This document shows positions 18,505 through 27,692 of a DNA stretch of 64,000 nucleotides, in pieces; within the stretch, counting starts at the first letter, position 1; every line of letters starts with the position of its first letter. The DNA lies in the NCBI RefSeq assembly GCF_030816935.1, contig NZ_JAUSYO010000001.1, positions 3,472,001-3,536,000 of the forward strand. Direction: 5' to 3'. Under the pieces are notes generated by a model that was not told the DNA's origin, searched no databases, and worked only from the letters and a program-made list of their open reading frames with translations. This stretch comes from Arthrobacter sp. B3I9 (GTDB taxonomy: Bacteria; Actinomycetota; Actinomycetes; Actinomycetales; Micrococcaceae). The position numbers and the translations under genes were made by a program.

Positions 18505-18741
18505 TTACGGGATGTTCTCTGCGCGCCTGCTGATAAGGACTTGCGCGGAGGCCTGAAGAATTGAAGGGTCCACGTGGTTACTGCCATGCGCGTATTTCTC
18601 CGTCCTGAGTCGCGAGATTACGGTCTCCACGGTGTCCTCATCGCTGAGCGCGCAGGCAGGTCCGGTGACGTCAGCTTCTGAACCACCCAGACTTTTCAGA
18701 TACAGCATGAATTGTTCGGAGCTGGACTGTTTGGAGTTCAT
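18505..18741 (-). CDS. Hypothetical 78-residue protein
   Basis: Starts at the ATG at 18741 behind CAGGGAGGG; a further 14 codons upstream are open but lack a ribosome site. Acidic and helical (DEDTVETVISRLRTEKY, ILQASAQVLISRR) with no membrane segment. I do not recognise a family. It may be a small regulatory or stress protein; codon bias is weaker than in flanking genes, so it could also be chance. Confidence 0.5.
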   Translation of the reverse strand: MNSKQSSSEQFMLYLKSLGGSEADVTGPACALSDEDTVETVISRLRTEKYAHGSNHVDPSILQASAQVLISRRAENIP

Positions 18742-19459
18742 GCACCCTCCCTGAGGGTAGTTGCGCGGCATGTGCCGACACACCCAACACTAGGTCCGGC
18801 GGAGCGCATTGCACCTTGAGTTGCCAGGAAAACTTGTTCCTGTGGCTTTGTTCGTCCCGCCGTGAGTGTGTCAACTTCATTTAGGACCACTAGGACGGCT
18901 TGATTCAGGACCACTAGGGAGTGGATCGGCTTCCGAGTTCAGCTGCCGTTGGGCGGGCCAGCGCACACCCACTTCGACTGAAGACATGGGTCCTGAGGGG
19001 AAGTTCCCGGCCGTGCAGGTACGCGTCGACTTCGAAGAATTTGATGTTCCCTCCGATGCTGAAGTACTGCAACCACACGTCGTACGTGGTCAGTTCCGCA
19101 TCGCGGGCTGCGTGTCAGGAGCTTCATTGCTGGATTTATTGATGCATGAGACGGCCTGCCTAGGCGTCTATAACCGGGGAATGGTTAATGCCCATGTCCC
19201 TACGAGAACACCCCTGGGAAACCGGAATAGCCCCAGCAGACACTGCTTACCATCAGGGTAGCTTCTAATCCTCATGGTAAGCCGAAAAAGATCTGTCTCA
19301 ATGAGAGGATTGTGGGGTGAGGTTCCCCGCGGCAACCCGATCCTTTTGACACCGTCGATAAGAGGTCAATGCGGACCCCACCGTTGACATGATTATCACG
19401 CTTCCGTTTCCAAGCCGCACGAAGGATGCTGAGGTACCGGGTAGGGAGAGGACGGCGAC
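18742..19459. other. Gene-free region with IS-end-like repeats
   Basis: About 720 bp without a supportable gene; ORFs here have no recognisable product. It holds two direct repeats AGGACCACTAGG at 18883-18894 and 18907-18918 and otherwise weakly coding, lower-GC DNA up to the promoter of the PAS-ANTAR gene. The region probably derives from mobile-element insertion and decay. Confidence 0.5.
18883..18918 (+). repeat. Direct repeats AGGACCACTAGG (x2), possible solo IS end
   Basis: Two copies of a 12-bp sequence 24 bp apart, each preceded by TT(C/G)ATT(T/C), with TGTGTCAACTT immediately upstream. Such repeated terminal blocks are typical of ends of some insertion sequences. No matching opposite end was found in the window. 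Confidence 0.45.
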
Positions 19460-20242
19460 ATGGAACAGTACGACAGTGCAGGCGTGGGCGGGTCGGGGAA
19501 ATCAGTTGATCGGATCAACGATTATGCTCGGGGCATCTTTGAGGCAACGTCGTCGGCGTACTCGCTGATGGATCTCGAGTACGTGATCCTCGCCGTGAAT
19601 CCCGCGTTCGTCGACCTCGTGGGAATCCCCTCCGTTGATCTTGTTGGGCACCAAGCTTTCGAGGTGTTCGGCGAGAACCCGTCCCAGGCAGAGCAGGAAC
19701 CGGCCAGGGTGATGCGCGAGTCGCTTGAGCGTGTGAAGAGAACCGGGCAGAGGGACAGCATGTTCCTTCATCGGTTCGACGTCCCTGATCCTGGGCGCCC
19801 CGGCGCGTTCCTGGAGCGGTACTGGAGCCCGGTCAATAATCCTGTTTTGGATGAGGAGGGTCATGTGGTCGCTTTCCTGCAAGAGGTACGCGACGTGACC
19901 GAGCACCGCGAGGATCTCGTCCGCCTCCTGGCTTACCTCAGTGCTGATCCGGATGTGTCTGACGCCGACCGGAAACAGCGCTTCACCGAGTACTCGGCAG
20001 CGACCATGGTGACATCGAGCCTTTATCACTCCGCGCGCAAAGAGGTGGAGCAACTGCAGGAAGCCATGAAGTCCCGGGCCGGCATCGAGCAGGCCAAGGG
20101 CATTCTCATGGCTCAGCACCGTTGCACCAGCGAAGAGGCCTTTTACCGACTGCAGACGATGTCCAGCAACACCAACGTCAAGCTAAGGGACGTTGCCGCC
20201 GCCGTCGTCTACCAGGCGGCAGCACCGCGCAGAGGCAGATAG
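19460..20242 (+). CDS. PAS-ANTAR RNA-binding antiterminator
   Basis: Soluble sensor of 260 residues. The PAS domain spans about 25-140 (YSLMDLEYVILAVNPAFVDLVG, PVNNPVLDEEGHVVAFLQEVRDVTEHRE). The C-terminal ANTAR domain (about 195-250) has SRAGIEQAKGILMAQHRCTSEEAFYRL, the three-helix RNA-binding fold that stops transcription termination at twin hairpins. The PAS domain probably senses a ligand or redox state. AGGGAGAGG lies upstream of the ATG. There is no target hairpin pair adjacent, so it likely acts elsewhere. Confidence 0.88.
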   Translation: MEQYDSAGVGGSGKSVDRINDYARGIFEATSSAYSLMDLEYVILAVNPAFVDLVGIPSVDLVGHQAFEVFGENPSQAEQEPARVMRESLERVKRTGQRDSMFLHRFDVPDPGRPGAFLERYWSPVNNPVLDEEGHVVAFLQEVRDVTEHREDLVRLLAYLSADPDVSDADRKQRFTEYSAATMVTSSLYHSARKEVEQLQEAMKSRAGIEQAKGILMAQHRCTSEEAFYRLQTMSSNTNVKLRDVAAAVVYQAAAPRRGR

Positions 20243-20270
20243 CCACCACGCATTTTATCGCGGCGCTGGT

Positions 20271-20745
20271 CTAGCTGTACTGGTCAGGCAGGTTGGTTAA
20301 GCGGCTGATGGGCGGGCGGCCTCCGATTGCGGTGTGGGGCCTGTGGTGATTGTAGTGGTGCAGCCATGCCGGGAGCGCGTTTCTGCGGGCTGATTCGGAG
20401 GCGTAGAAGCGCTTGAAAGCCCACCCATCCGCGAGGGTCCGGTGGAACCGTTCGATCTTTCCATTGGTCTGCGGGCGGTAGGGGCGGGTCTTCTTGACCT
20501 TGATGTTCAGTTCCCGGCAGGTGTCCCGCCAGAGGTGGGATTTGTAGGCCGATCCGTTGTCGGAGAGAACCCGCTCAACGGTGGCGCCGCGGGCAGCGAA
20601 CCAGGACACGGCCCGTTTCAGCACTCCCACGGCGGTGGCAGCTGTTTCGTCGCCATGGATCTCGGCGTAGGCGACCCGGGAGTGGTCATCGATGACGGTA
20701 TGCACGTAAGCGGTGCCGATCAGCGGGTTGCGGTAGCTGCTATGC
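20271..20745 (-). mobile_element. IS481-type transposase remnant, N-terminus missing
   Basis: C-terminal integrase (rve) part of an IS481-family DDE transposase. The triad is visible: Asp in VIDDHSRVAY, Asp in VLSDNGSAYK, Glu in GKIERFHRTLADG; the usual tail YNHHRPHTAIGGRPP follows and the stop is natural. Homology ends near 20745, where the frame runs into the opposite-strand DUF4041 gene, so the 5' half (helix-turn-helix part) is gone. Not functional by itself. Its junction with the next gene is a recombination scar. Confidence 0.85.
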
Positions 20746-20763
20746 GGTTTGGCAGGGGTACTT

Positions 20764-21376
20764 GCCCGATTCCTGTTGCCTTCCAAGCGAGCCCGCCGCG
20801 AAGAGCTGCGGGAACAGAAGAAGGCCGAAGCCGAACTCGCCGCTGCCCGACAGAAGCTCGCAAAGGAACGTGCCATGCATCAGGCCATCCTTGAGGCGCT
20901 CATCGCCAACGGCGACCTCGAAGGCGCCGAACGCATGCGCACGAAAATCGCTGAAGACGAAGTGGCTCTGGCCGACGTCGAACGCCGCGCGGCGAACATT
21001 CGCGCCGGTTTCGTGTATGTGATCTCCAACATCGGCGCCCTCGGGGAGAACATGGTCAAGATCGGGATGACCCGGCGCCTCGAGCCCATGGACCGGGTCC
21101 ACGAACTCGGCGACGCCTCCGTGCCATTCCGCTTTGACGTGCACGCCCTCTTCTACTCGGATGACGCCGTAGCCACCGAAGCCATGCTGCACCGGACGTT
21201 CGCTGAGCAGCGCGTCAACAAAGTCAACCTCCGCCGCGAATTCTTCCGCGTCACCCCCCCACGAAGTTCTGGAAGTGCTCAAGGAACACCACGTCGAACT
21301 CGTCGAATTCACTGAGCTGCCGGCCGCCGAGGAATTCCGCCTAAGCTCACCTGAGGCCGAAGCCTTGCCCGTATGA
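20764..21376 (+). pseudogene. Truncated, frameshifted DUF4041/T5orf172 GIY-YIG nuclease
   Basis: Remnant of a phage-type protein. It opens abruptly inside a charged coiled coil (RREELREQKKAEAELAAARQ) next to the IS481 scar, then shows the GIY-YIG/T5orf172 domain: RAGFVYVISNIG, MVKIGMTRRLEPMDRV and VNLRREFFRVTP. At 21253-21259 a run of seven C shifts the frame; with six C the protein continues HEVLEVLKEHHVELVEF to a stop at about 21376. So both the N-terminus and the reading frame are broken. Full-length relatives carry a DUF4041 domain upstream and occur in prophages and defence islands. Confidence 0.75.
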
Positions 21377-21446
21377 GGCAAGAGAGCCGAAGGGGCATGA
21401 GTGTGTGAAGCAGTCGAAAGTGCGGCATGGGGGCGCATAGTTAGAC

Positions 21447-21938
21447 ATGACACCTTTTGATTCCCGGACTTTCTACACGCGTGGCGACTCCTTCAGTGTT
21501 GGGGCTTCACGGGAACATGTCGAGCGGGCGCTCCTGGACTTTGGAGCGACCGACGTTCGTTTCAGTCAGCGCGGACACCTCAGTGCCATCGCGTTCAGGG
21601 CCTGCGGAAGGCAGTTCCGGATGGTCATCTCTTTGCCGCAGCCCGGTGGAACTCCTGCTGTCCGGGGTGACGTCGCCGATGTCCATGGCCGGGAGGTTGC
21701 AGCAAAAGTCCTGGAACTCGATACCCGTAGGTTCTGGCATGCCTTCGCCCTATCGACTGACGCCAAACTGACAGCGGTGGCAGCCGGTGTTGCGACGATC
21801 GAATCAGAATTCCTCGCCCATGTGGTCCTCCCCGGGAACCGTACCGTGATGGACGAGCTCGAACCGGTCATCGCGTCCGCCTACCGGTCCGGGCAACGTC
21901 CCACAATCAGCGATGCCGCTACACCGGGGGCCGATTAG
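21447..21938 (+). CDS. Hypothetical protein in mobile region
   Basis: Protein of 163 residues starting at ATG. Mixed alpha/beta pattern with ERALLDFGATDVRFSQRG and FRMVISLPQP, no membrane segment or signal peptide. The N-terminal half looks like a small phage or plasmid domain family, but I cannot name it. It follows the GIY-YIG pseudogene on the same strand by 70 bp, so it may have belonged to the same element. Confidence 0.6.
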   Translation: MTPFDSRTFYTRGDSFSVGASREHVERALLDFGATDVRFSQRGHLSAIAFRACGRQFRMVISLPQPGGTPAVRGDVADVHGREVAAKVLELDTRRFWHAFALSTDAKLTAVAAGVATIESEFLAHVVLPGNRTVMDELEPVIASAYRSGQRPTISDAATPGAD

Positions 21939-22028
21939 GGTGCACCGCCCATGGGTGTCCGTTGACCGAACGCGGTGACTCGCCGGAGTTTCCGGACGAC
22001 GACGGCGCACCCGCCTTGCGTGCCGTTG

Positions 22029-22967
22029 CTACAAGTAGTCTCCGGCTCGCTCGCGGGCGATCTCCAGCAGGGTGGAATGGAAGGCAACCTCTGCCGGGGC
22101 GTAGACCTTGTCCTGACGCTGGGCCAGCAGTACCCGCCGCAAGGGTGCGGCGGAGCCGAGGCTGATGACCCTGACGTCGGGGTGTTGGAGGGCGACGGCG
22201 GTTTTCGGCACCATGGCCACGCCCATGCCCACGCTCACCATCGCCTGGGCTTCCTGATAGTCGTTGGCCAGGAAGCCGATTGTCGGTTCGAATCCGGCTT
22301 CATGGGCAGAGCGCTGCAGCACCTCAACCACGGGGTGGGCCTCGGCCCGGACTATCCACGATTCCTTGCGGAGTTCTTCCATCCGGATCTCCTCGCGGTC
22401 GGCCAGCGGGTGCGCGCGGGATACGAGGAGGACCGTGCTTTCCTGGAAGACTTCCGTGATCCGGATGGAATCGTCATGAAAGCGATTCCAGGGGTAGTCC
22501 CAGAGCAGGCACAGCCCGGTAACTCCGGACTGCAGGTCCGCCACAAGGTCGTCGAAGCGCGCGCTGCGAACGGAGAGGCCAATTGCCGGGTACCTCTTCT
22601 TGAAGGCCCGGATAACAACCGGCAGGAACGAGCCGGCGAGAGTGGGAAATGTGCCTACGGTCAGGGAACCGCGTTTCAGGCCGGCGATCTGGTCCAGGTC
22701 GGACTGGGCGGCCCGCATCTGCCCGACGATCTTGCGGGCATGGCCGGCGAGGACCTGGCCCGCTTCGGTGGGGACTACTCCGCGGGAGCGGCGGTTCAGG
22801 AGCGGTTGTCCGACTTCCTGTTCGAGTTTGCGAAGCTGCTGCGAGACAGCGGAGGGCGTGTACATCATCAGCTCGGCTGCGGCAGTGATGGATCCCTGCT
22901 CTACGACCTCCACGAGTAGTGCGAGGCGCCGGATATCAAACAAATCCTGGTCCGCATCGTTAAGCAA
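22029..22967 (-). CDS. LysR-family transcriptional regulator
   Basis: Regulator of 312 residues. The N-terminal winged helix (about 12-70) is typical: LALLVEVVEQGSITAAAELMMYTPSAVSQQLRKLE. The effector domain (about 100-305) is the usual two-lobed periplasmic-binding-like fold (GSLTVGTFPTLAGSFLP, VGMGVAMVPKTAV). The start is TTG, supported by GAAGGG 7 nt upstream. It is divergent from the PrpF-like gene, so it most likely controls that operon in response to a substrate or intermediate of its pathway. Confidence 0.9.
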   Translation of the reverse strand: MLNDADQDLFDIRRLALLVEVVEQGSITAAAELMMYTPSAVSQQLRKLEQEVGQPLLNRRSRGVVPTEAGQVLAGHARKIVGQMRAAQSDLDQIAGLKRGSLTVGTFPTLAGSFLPVVIRAFKKRYPAIGLSVRSARFDDLVADLQSGVTGLCLLWDYPWNRFHDDSIRITEVFQESTVLLVSRAHPLADREEIRMEELRKESWIVRAEAHPVVEVLQRSAHEAGFEPTIGFLANDYQEAQAMVSVGMGVAMVPKTAVALQHPDVRVISLGSAAPLRRVLLAQRQDKVYAPAEVAFHSTLLEIARERAGDYL

Positions 22968-23091
22968 AGCTTTACCCTTCTGTCGAATACGTTCATTCTA
23001 TGCATTCGGCGCGTAATCGGCGGGAGCACGCCCATCAATTCGGCCTGTTTCGTCAGCAAGGACGGGCCCTGGAAGCCGACCACCGCAATGA

Positions 23092-23118
23092 ATGAAGCAA
23101 CGCTACAGTCCTCTTCAT
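23092..23118. promoter_or_regulatory. ATGAAG-N15-CTTCAT inverted repeat in LysR/PrpF intergenic region
   Basis: A 6-bp inverted repeat with a further CTTCAT half site at 23133-23138, about 90 bp upstream of the PrpF-like start. LysR regulators bind interrupted dyads of this kind, so it is a candidate operator. Confidence 0.4.
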
Positions 23119-23208
23119 AAATCCAACCTTGTCTTCATTTGTGATCTGGCTCAATCTCGAATCAAGCCCATGAACACGTCGGGGCAGAAGCGAAGCAAGG
23201 AACGGACC

Positions 23209-24327
23209 ATGAAGATCGAAGCGGAGTGGATGCGCGGAGGCACCAGCAAATGCTGGGTCTTCGAGACGGGGCAGCTGGCTGAAACCGGCACCAGCCCGGA
23301 TGTACTGTTGCCCCGCCTGTTCGGCAGCCCCGACCACAGGCAGATCGACGGCGTAGGCGGCGCCACCTCAACCACCAGCAAGGCGATGATCCTTCACCGC
23401 CCCGCCGTCGACGACGTCGACGTCGAGTTCACCTTCGCCCAGGTGGGCATCGAAGAGGCCTCCGTGGACTGGGGCAGTAACTGCGGCAACTGCTCGGCGG
23501 TGGTCGGCCTGTACGCCATCGAAAAGGGCTGGGTGGTCCCCACCGGCGACGTCACCCGGATCGTCACCCGGAACACCAACACCGGCCAGATCATCATCCA
23601 GCGGGTGTCCACCCCGTCCGGTGCGCTGCCGATCGTTCCCCAGGCACAGATGCCGGGCGTGCCGTTCCCCGGATACCGGGTGGGGCTCGGCTTCCAGGAC
23701 CCGGCCGGCAAAACCACCGGCAGGCTGCTTCCGACAGGATCAGCCACCGACGTGATCGTCGCCGGAGGAACCCGCTGGACCGTCTCCATGGTGGACGCCG
23801 GAGCCCCGGTGGTCATCCTGCGCGCCGAGGACCTTGGCCTTGACCCGGAACGCTACGGCAGCTGGCTCGCCGGGCTGGAGCTGCAACTGGACACCCTGGA
23901 ACACATCCGCCGTCAGGCAGCAGTTCGTATGGGCCTCGCGACGACTCCCAGCGAAGCGGCCCGCGCCGTCCCCAAGGTCGCGATCGTGGCTGCACCGGCC
24001 CGGTCCGATGCGGAAAGCGATGTCAACGTCATGATGCTCTCGATGGGCAAGCCGCACCCGGCCCTGGCCATCACCGGAAGCATCGCACTGACCCTCGCAG
24101 CCCGTACCCCGGGAACCGTACTCAACGACATCACCGGCGGCACCGTTCACGCCACCCTGCGGCTGCGCACACCGGCCGGGGTCATCGAAACCTGGAGCGA
24201 GGAACGGGACGGGTCGCTGCTCGTCGGCGTGGACCGCACCGCCCGCACTATCGCTTCCACCACCATCCACCTCCCCGAGGCCCTCGGCAGCGCCGTCGAC
24301 GCCTCACTTGCCAGCGCCACTCGATGA
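23209..24327 (+). CDS. PrpF-family isomerase/tautomerase
   Basis: Isomerase of 372 residues in the PrpF family (2-methylaconitate cis-trans isomerase, 4-oxalomesaconate tautomerase and relatives, diaminopimelate epimerase fold). The family N-terminus EAEWMRGGTSKCW fixes the ATG at 23209; upstream codons are unrelated. Catalytic motifs are DGVGGATSTTSK and WGSNCGNCSA. It is followed 12 bp later by a MatC-type carrier and controlled by a divergent LysR, so it probably acts on an imported unsaturated di- or tricarboxylate. Exact substrate unknown. Confidence 0.87.
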   Translation: MKIEAEWMRGGTSKCWVFETGQLAETGTSPDVLLPRLFGSPDHRQIDGVGGATSTTSKAMILHRPAVDDVDVEFTFAQVGIEEASVDWGSNCGNCSAVVGLYAIEKGWVVPTGDVTRIVTRNTNTGQIIIQRVSTPSGALPIVPQAQMPGVPFPGYRVGLGFQDPAGKTTGRLLPTGSATDVIVAGGTRWTVSMVDAGAPVVILRAEDLGLDPERYGSWLAGLELQLDTLEHIRRQAAVRMGLATTPSEAARAVPKVAIVAAPARSDAESDVNVMMLSMGKPHPALAITGSIALTLAARTPGTVLNDITGGTVHATLRLRTPAGVIETWSEERDGSLLVGVDRTARTIASTTIHLPEALGSAVDASLASATR

Positions 24328-24339
24328 GGAGAGAGCATC

Positions 24340-25803
24340 ATGACTAAGACCGCAGAAAAGGTCGCAGAACAGACCGCAGAACAGACCGTACCCAGCACCA
24401 CCGCCGTCGAGCCCTCCGGGCGTCCCGACCGCCGCCGCCGTATCCTGCTGATGACGGTAGCCGCCATCACTATCATGGGTCTCGCCGCCCTCCTCTTCGG
24501 AGGTGTCCTCTTTAACCCCGCGGCCGCCTCTGAATCGGAGCCGACCATGACCGCCACCCAGATCATCCCGCTGGTCATCCTCGTGGTGATGTTCGTCGTC
24601 GCCACCAAATGGCCGCTCAACATCGGCATCATGGGACTGGTCGCATCCTTCGGCGTCGGCTACTTCATGCTCGGGATGAGTGACAAGGAAATCCTGGAGG
24701 ATTTCCCGGCCAGCATCGTGCTGACGATCATCGGCGTCACCTACTTCTTCAGCATGGCCCAGCGGAACGGGTCCATCGACATCATCGTCCAGACCTGCGT
24801 GCGCCTGGTCAGGGGCAAGACAATGCTCCTTCCCTGGGTGTTCTTCCTCCTGGCTGCCGGGCTGACGGCACTGGGCACCTTCTCCCCGGCGGCAGTGGCA
24901 CTGCTGGCACCGGCGGCCCTCGGACTTGCCTACGAATCCCGCATCCACCCGGTGCTCATGGGAGCCTTCGTCATCAACGGCGCCCACGCCGGCGGCTTCT
25001 CCCCGCTGTCCGTCGCCGGCGTGCTGGTGCACGACATCTCCGTGAAAAACGGATTCCCCATCTCGCAGGGCGCGCTGTTCACGGCCAGCTTCGCCCTCAA
25101 CCTCATCCTGTCCGCCCTGACCATCGTGCTGTTCGGCCTCCTGGGCAAACTGCGTGACAAGCACGCCAACGAGTACGCAGGACTCGACACGCCCCGCTCC
25201 GGACGTCCCCAGGGCCAGCAGATCTTCACGCTGGCGCTGATCGCCGCGATCCTCGTGTGCACCCTGGGCTTCCACATGCCGATCGGCTTCGTCGCCCTCT
25301 CCGCCGGCCTCCTGCTGGCATTCGTCAACATCAAGGAACACAAATCGTTCATCGGCGGCGTTTCCTGGTCCACCGTCCTGCTCGTGGCAGGCATGATCAC
25401 CTACGTCTCCCTGCTCCAGCACGTGGGCGTCATCGACACCCTTGCCGAGATGGCCCTGGCTCTGGGGGCGCCGCTGCTGATCGCCCTCGTCCTCTGCTAC
25501 GTCATCGGCGTCGGATCCGCGTTCGCCTCCTCCACGGCATTGCTGACCGCGTTCATCCCCATGGCCGGTCCACTGCTGGCCACCAGCTCGCTGAGCGCCT
25601 CCGGAACCGTCGCAGCCCTCGCCATCGCGGCCACCGTCGTGGACGTATCGCCCTTCTCCACCGACGGCGCCCTCGTCGTGGCCAACGCCCGCGACAACGA
25701 CCGCCAGCGCGTCTACCGCCAACTGATGATGTACGCCGGAGCAGTAGTTCTCGTGGCTCCCGCGCTGGCTTGGGCCCTGCTCGTACCCACCGGCATCATG
25801 TAA
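24340..25803 (+). CDS. MatC-type dicarboxylate carrier (SLC13/CitM-like), copy 1
   Basis: Integral membrane transporter of 487 residues with about twelve helices, opening with a long charged N-terminal tail and MatC_N-like helices (TQIIPLVILVVMFVVATKWPLNIG). Conserved loops TYFFSMAQRNGSIDIIV and GLTALGTFSPAAVAL fit the malonate/dicarboxylate carrier family. GAGGAGAG precedes the ATG. It forms an operon with the PrpF-like isomerase and ends in a strong terminator. A second member, 463 residues, is at 33614-35005. Confidence 0.85.
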   Translation: MTKTAEKVAEQTAEQTVPSTTAVEPSGRPDRRRRILLMTVAAITIMGLAALLFGGVLFNPAAASESEPTMTATQIIPLVILVVMFVVATKWPLNIGIMGLVASFGVGYFMLGMSDKEILEDFPASIVLTIIGVTYFFSMAQRNGSIDIIVQTCVRLVRGKTMLLPWVFFLLAAGLTALGTFSPAAVALLAPAALGLAYESRIHPVLMGAFVINGAHAGGFSPLSVAGVLVHDISVKNGFPISQGALFTASFALNLILSALTIVLFGLLGKLRDKHANEYAGLDTPRSGRPQGQQIFTLALIAAILVCTLGFHMPIGFVALSAGLLLAFVNIKEHKSFIGGVSWSTVLLVAGMITYVSLLQHVGVIDTLAEMALALGAPLLIALVLCYVIGVGSAFASSTALLTAFIPMAGPLLATSSLSASGTVAALAIAATVVDVSPFSTDGALVVANARDNDRQRVYRQLMMYAGAVVLVAPALAWALLVPTGIM

Positions 25804-25837
25804 CCTGCACGATCCAGCCCCCAAGCCAGCGTGGGCA

Positions 25838-25876
25838 CCAAAGGCAGGACGGCTTTCAGAGCCGCCCTGCCTTTGG
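25838..25876 (+). terminator. Rho-independent terminator after MatC-type carrier gene
   Basis: A 16-bp stem with one mismatch (CCAAAGGCAGG/CCTGCCTTTGG plus CGGC/GCCG) around a TTTCAGA loop, 35 bp after the carrier stop. Confidence 0.8.
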
Positions 25877-26022
25877 CTTGCCCATCTGCCCGGTCTCCTT
25901 CGCCGTCATTCTCATCCTCAACCTCGTCCGGCTCGCCCGGTTCGCCGCCGACATGCCCTAGGACTTTTTGGACCCGTGTCGGGCGTTCGGCTTCTTCACC
26001 TTCATTACGGGGTCGGTGGTGC

Positions 26023-27529
26023 TTATTTGGGCAGGGTTATGCCGAGCCGGGCCATGCGGCGGTAGATCGTGGCGCGGCCTAGCCCGAGTTCTGCCGCTGC
26101 GGCAGCAACGGTGATGCCGGGGCGGGACAGGCACCGGACGATCTCGTCGCGTTCGACGGCCTCTATCCGGCTGAGGTGGGGGCCTGGCCGTCCCACCAGG
26201 GTGGACGGCAGGTGCCGCACGTCGATGGTTTCGGCGAGGAGCGCCGCGGCCTGGACGGCACTGAAAAGTTCGTCGATGTTGCCGGGCCAGTGGTGGCTTG
26301 TCAGCAGACGCTCGGCGGCGCGGGTGAAGTCGACTTCACGAAGGCGTGCCTGGCGGGCGGCGTACCGGGCCAGCGGCAGAACGTCGTCGGCACGTTCGCG
26401 CAGTGCGGGGACCGGCACTACGGTGTCCACCAGGGGCAGCCAGCGGCTGCGGGACTGCGTCGAGGCCCTCTGCAGTGACCGCCCACGTGAGAGTCGGAGG
26501 CCCTCCTGCGGGCGGCGCCGGCAGCGATCGCAGCGCAGCGGCTACACGTGCGCGCAATTCCTCGGCCGCCCACGCGGGCAGGGAATGGACGTTCTCGATG
26601 ATGACGGCGGTTCCCGGTTTGGACAACTCGGGCGTCCACAAGGACAGCCAGTAGTCGACTTCTGCGGGTGCGGGAACGGCCGCGCACAGGATCCGGATCC
26701 CGGGAAAGGCCTGACGAAGGGCCTGACCCAAGAGTGTGGAGCGTCCGGACCCATGCTCACCGACGGCGGCGACCACCCGGCCGGCGGCCAGCGCGTGCAC
26801 CGCCTGATCGAGCGCTTCCGTCCATGCAGCTGACATGGCCCGCAGAGTCCCGGCCCCCGGTTCCAGTCGTCCACGCTGGACACGGTACACCCCACCCTTC
26901 GGCTCTGGTTTGGTCCGGTGTCCCTGCGACCGGGCGAGCATGAGCGCCGATGTGTTGCCCGCAGCGGATTGTGCCAGCGCCAGCAGGAGTTCGGGCGAGG
27001 ACCGGGCCCAGGTAGTGATGTTGACGCTGCCTTCGAGGCGGCCTGTGACGGGGTCGAGGACGGGGACAGCGGCGCACGTGTAAGTGCGCAGGCTGGCGCT
27101 GTAGTGTTCCTCGGCCCGCACGAGGCTGGGCGTCCGGTCCGCGAGGGCCAGCCCCAGCCCGTTCGTTCCGGCCTCGCGCTCGGAGAACGCGAAACCGGGC
27201 GCCAGATGCACCTTGTCGAGCGCCCGCAGCAGCGAGCTGTCCCCGCTGAACCGGTTGAGGACTAGCCCCTCGGCGTCGGTGAGCATGAGGCTGACCGGTT
27301 CGTTCGCGAGAGTCCCATGGAGGCCGGCGAGCACCTCTTGTCCGCACTGGAAGAACAGCGAGTCGCTTGCGGCCGGACCGGCCCACGCCGGGTCGACGAT
27401 CTCGGCCGAGACGCCGTACTCTTCGCTGCGCTGCCATGACGCGAGAAGACGCCTGGCAGCAGGGACGATCTGGCCGGCACCGGGCACGCCGGCCAGCTTT
27501 GCGAGCCCTTCGTCCTGGTTCGGCGCCAT
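26023..27529 (-). pseudogene. AcoR/MimR-like GAF-AAA-Fis activator, frameshifted
   Basis: Originally a regulator of about 500 residues. The N-terminal part (27529 down to about 26450) has the GAF sensor (LTDAEGLVLNRFSGD, AFSEREAGTNGLGLAL, YTCAAVPVLDP) and a Walker-A-like GEHGSGRSTLLG with IIENVHSLP. The C-terminal part is one frame over from about 26455: VDTVVPVPALRERADDVL, HHWPGNIDELFS and the Fis helix (VAAAAAELGLGRATIYRRMARLG). No GAFTGA loop is seen. The join near 26440-26460 indicates a single indel. AAGGAG precedes ATG 27529. Divergent from the amidohydrolase operon, its probable target. If the frameshift is real, activation is lost. Confidence 0.75.
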
Positions 27530-27594
27530 CGCCGTTCTCCTTTGCCTCGGTACGTCGAGAATAACGCCCCGGGGTCGGGAGCGGCCATCAGAGA

Positions 27595-27611
27595 TGTCTC
27601 AAAATGAGACA
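27595..27611. promoter_or_regulatory. TGTCTCA-AAA-TGAGACA operator between AcoR-like gene and amidohydrolase operon
   Basis: A perfect 7-bp inverted repeat with a 3-bp spacer, 66 bp from the regulator start and 82 bp from the amidohydrolase start. Position and symmetry make it the likely binding site of the AcoR-type activator. Confidence 0.6.
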
Positions 27612-27692
27612 CACGCCACATGTTAGCGCCCTCCCCGCGGACCTAGCCTCGATGGTGTCGGGACTATGGCAGTCCTGAGAAGGAGACCAGAC

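Noticed and set aside
18866..19261. 131-codon ORF in the 18.7-19.5 kb gap
   Set aside because: Opens inside the repeat block, has no ribosome site and shows no family features; a real gene cannot be supported.
24304..25824. A 506-codon minus-strand ORF opposite the MatC-type carrier
   Set aside because: Gly/His/Asp-rich low-complexity translation, exact shadow of a membrane protein gene, no ribosome site.
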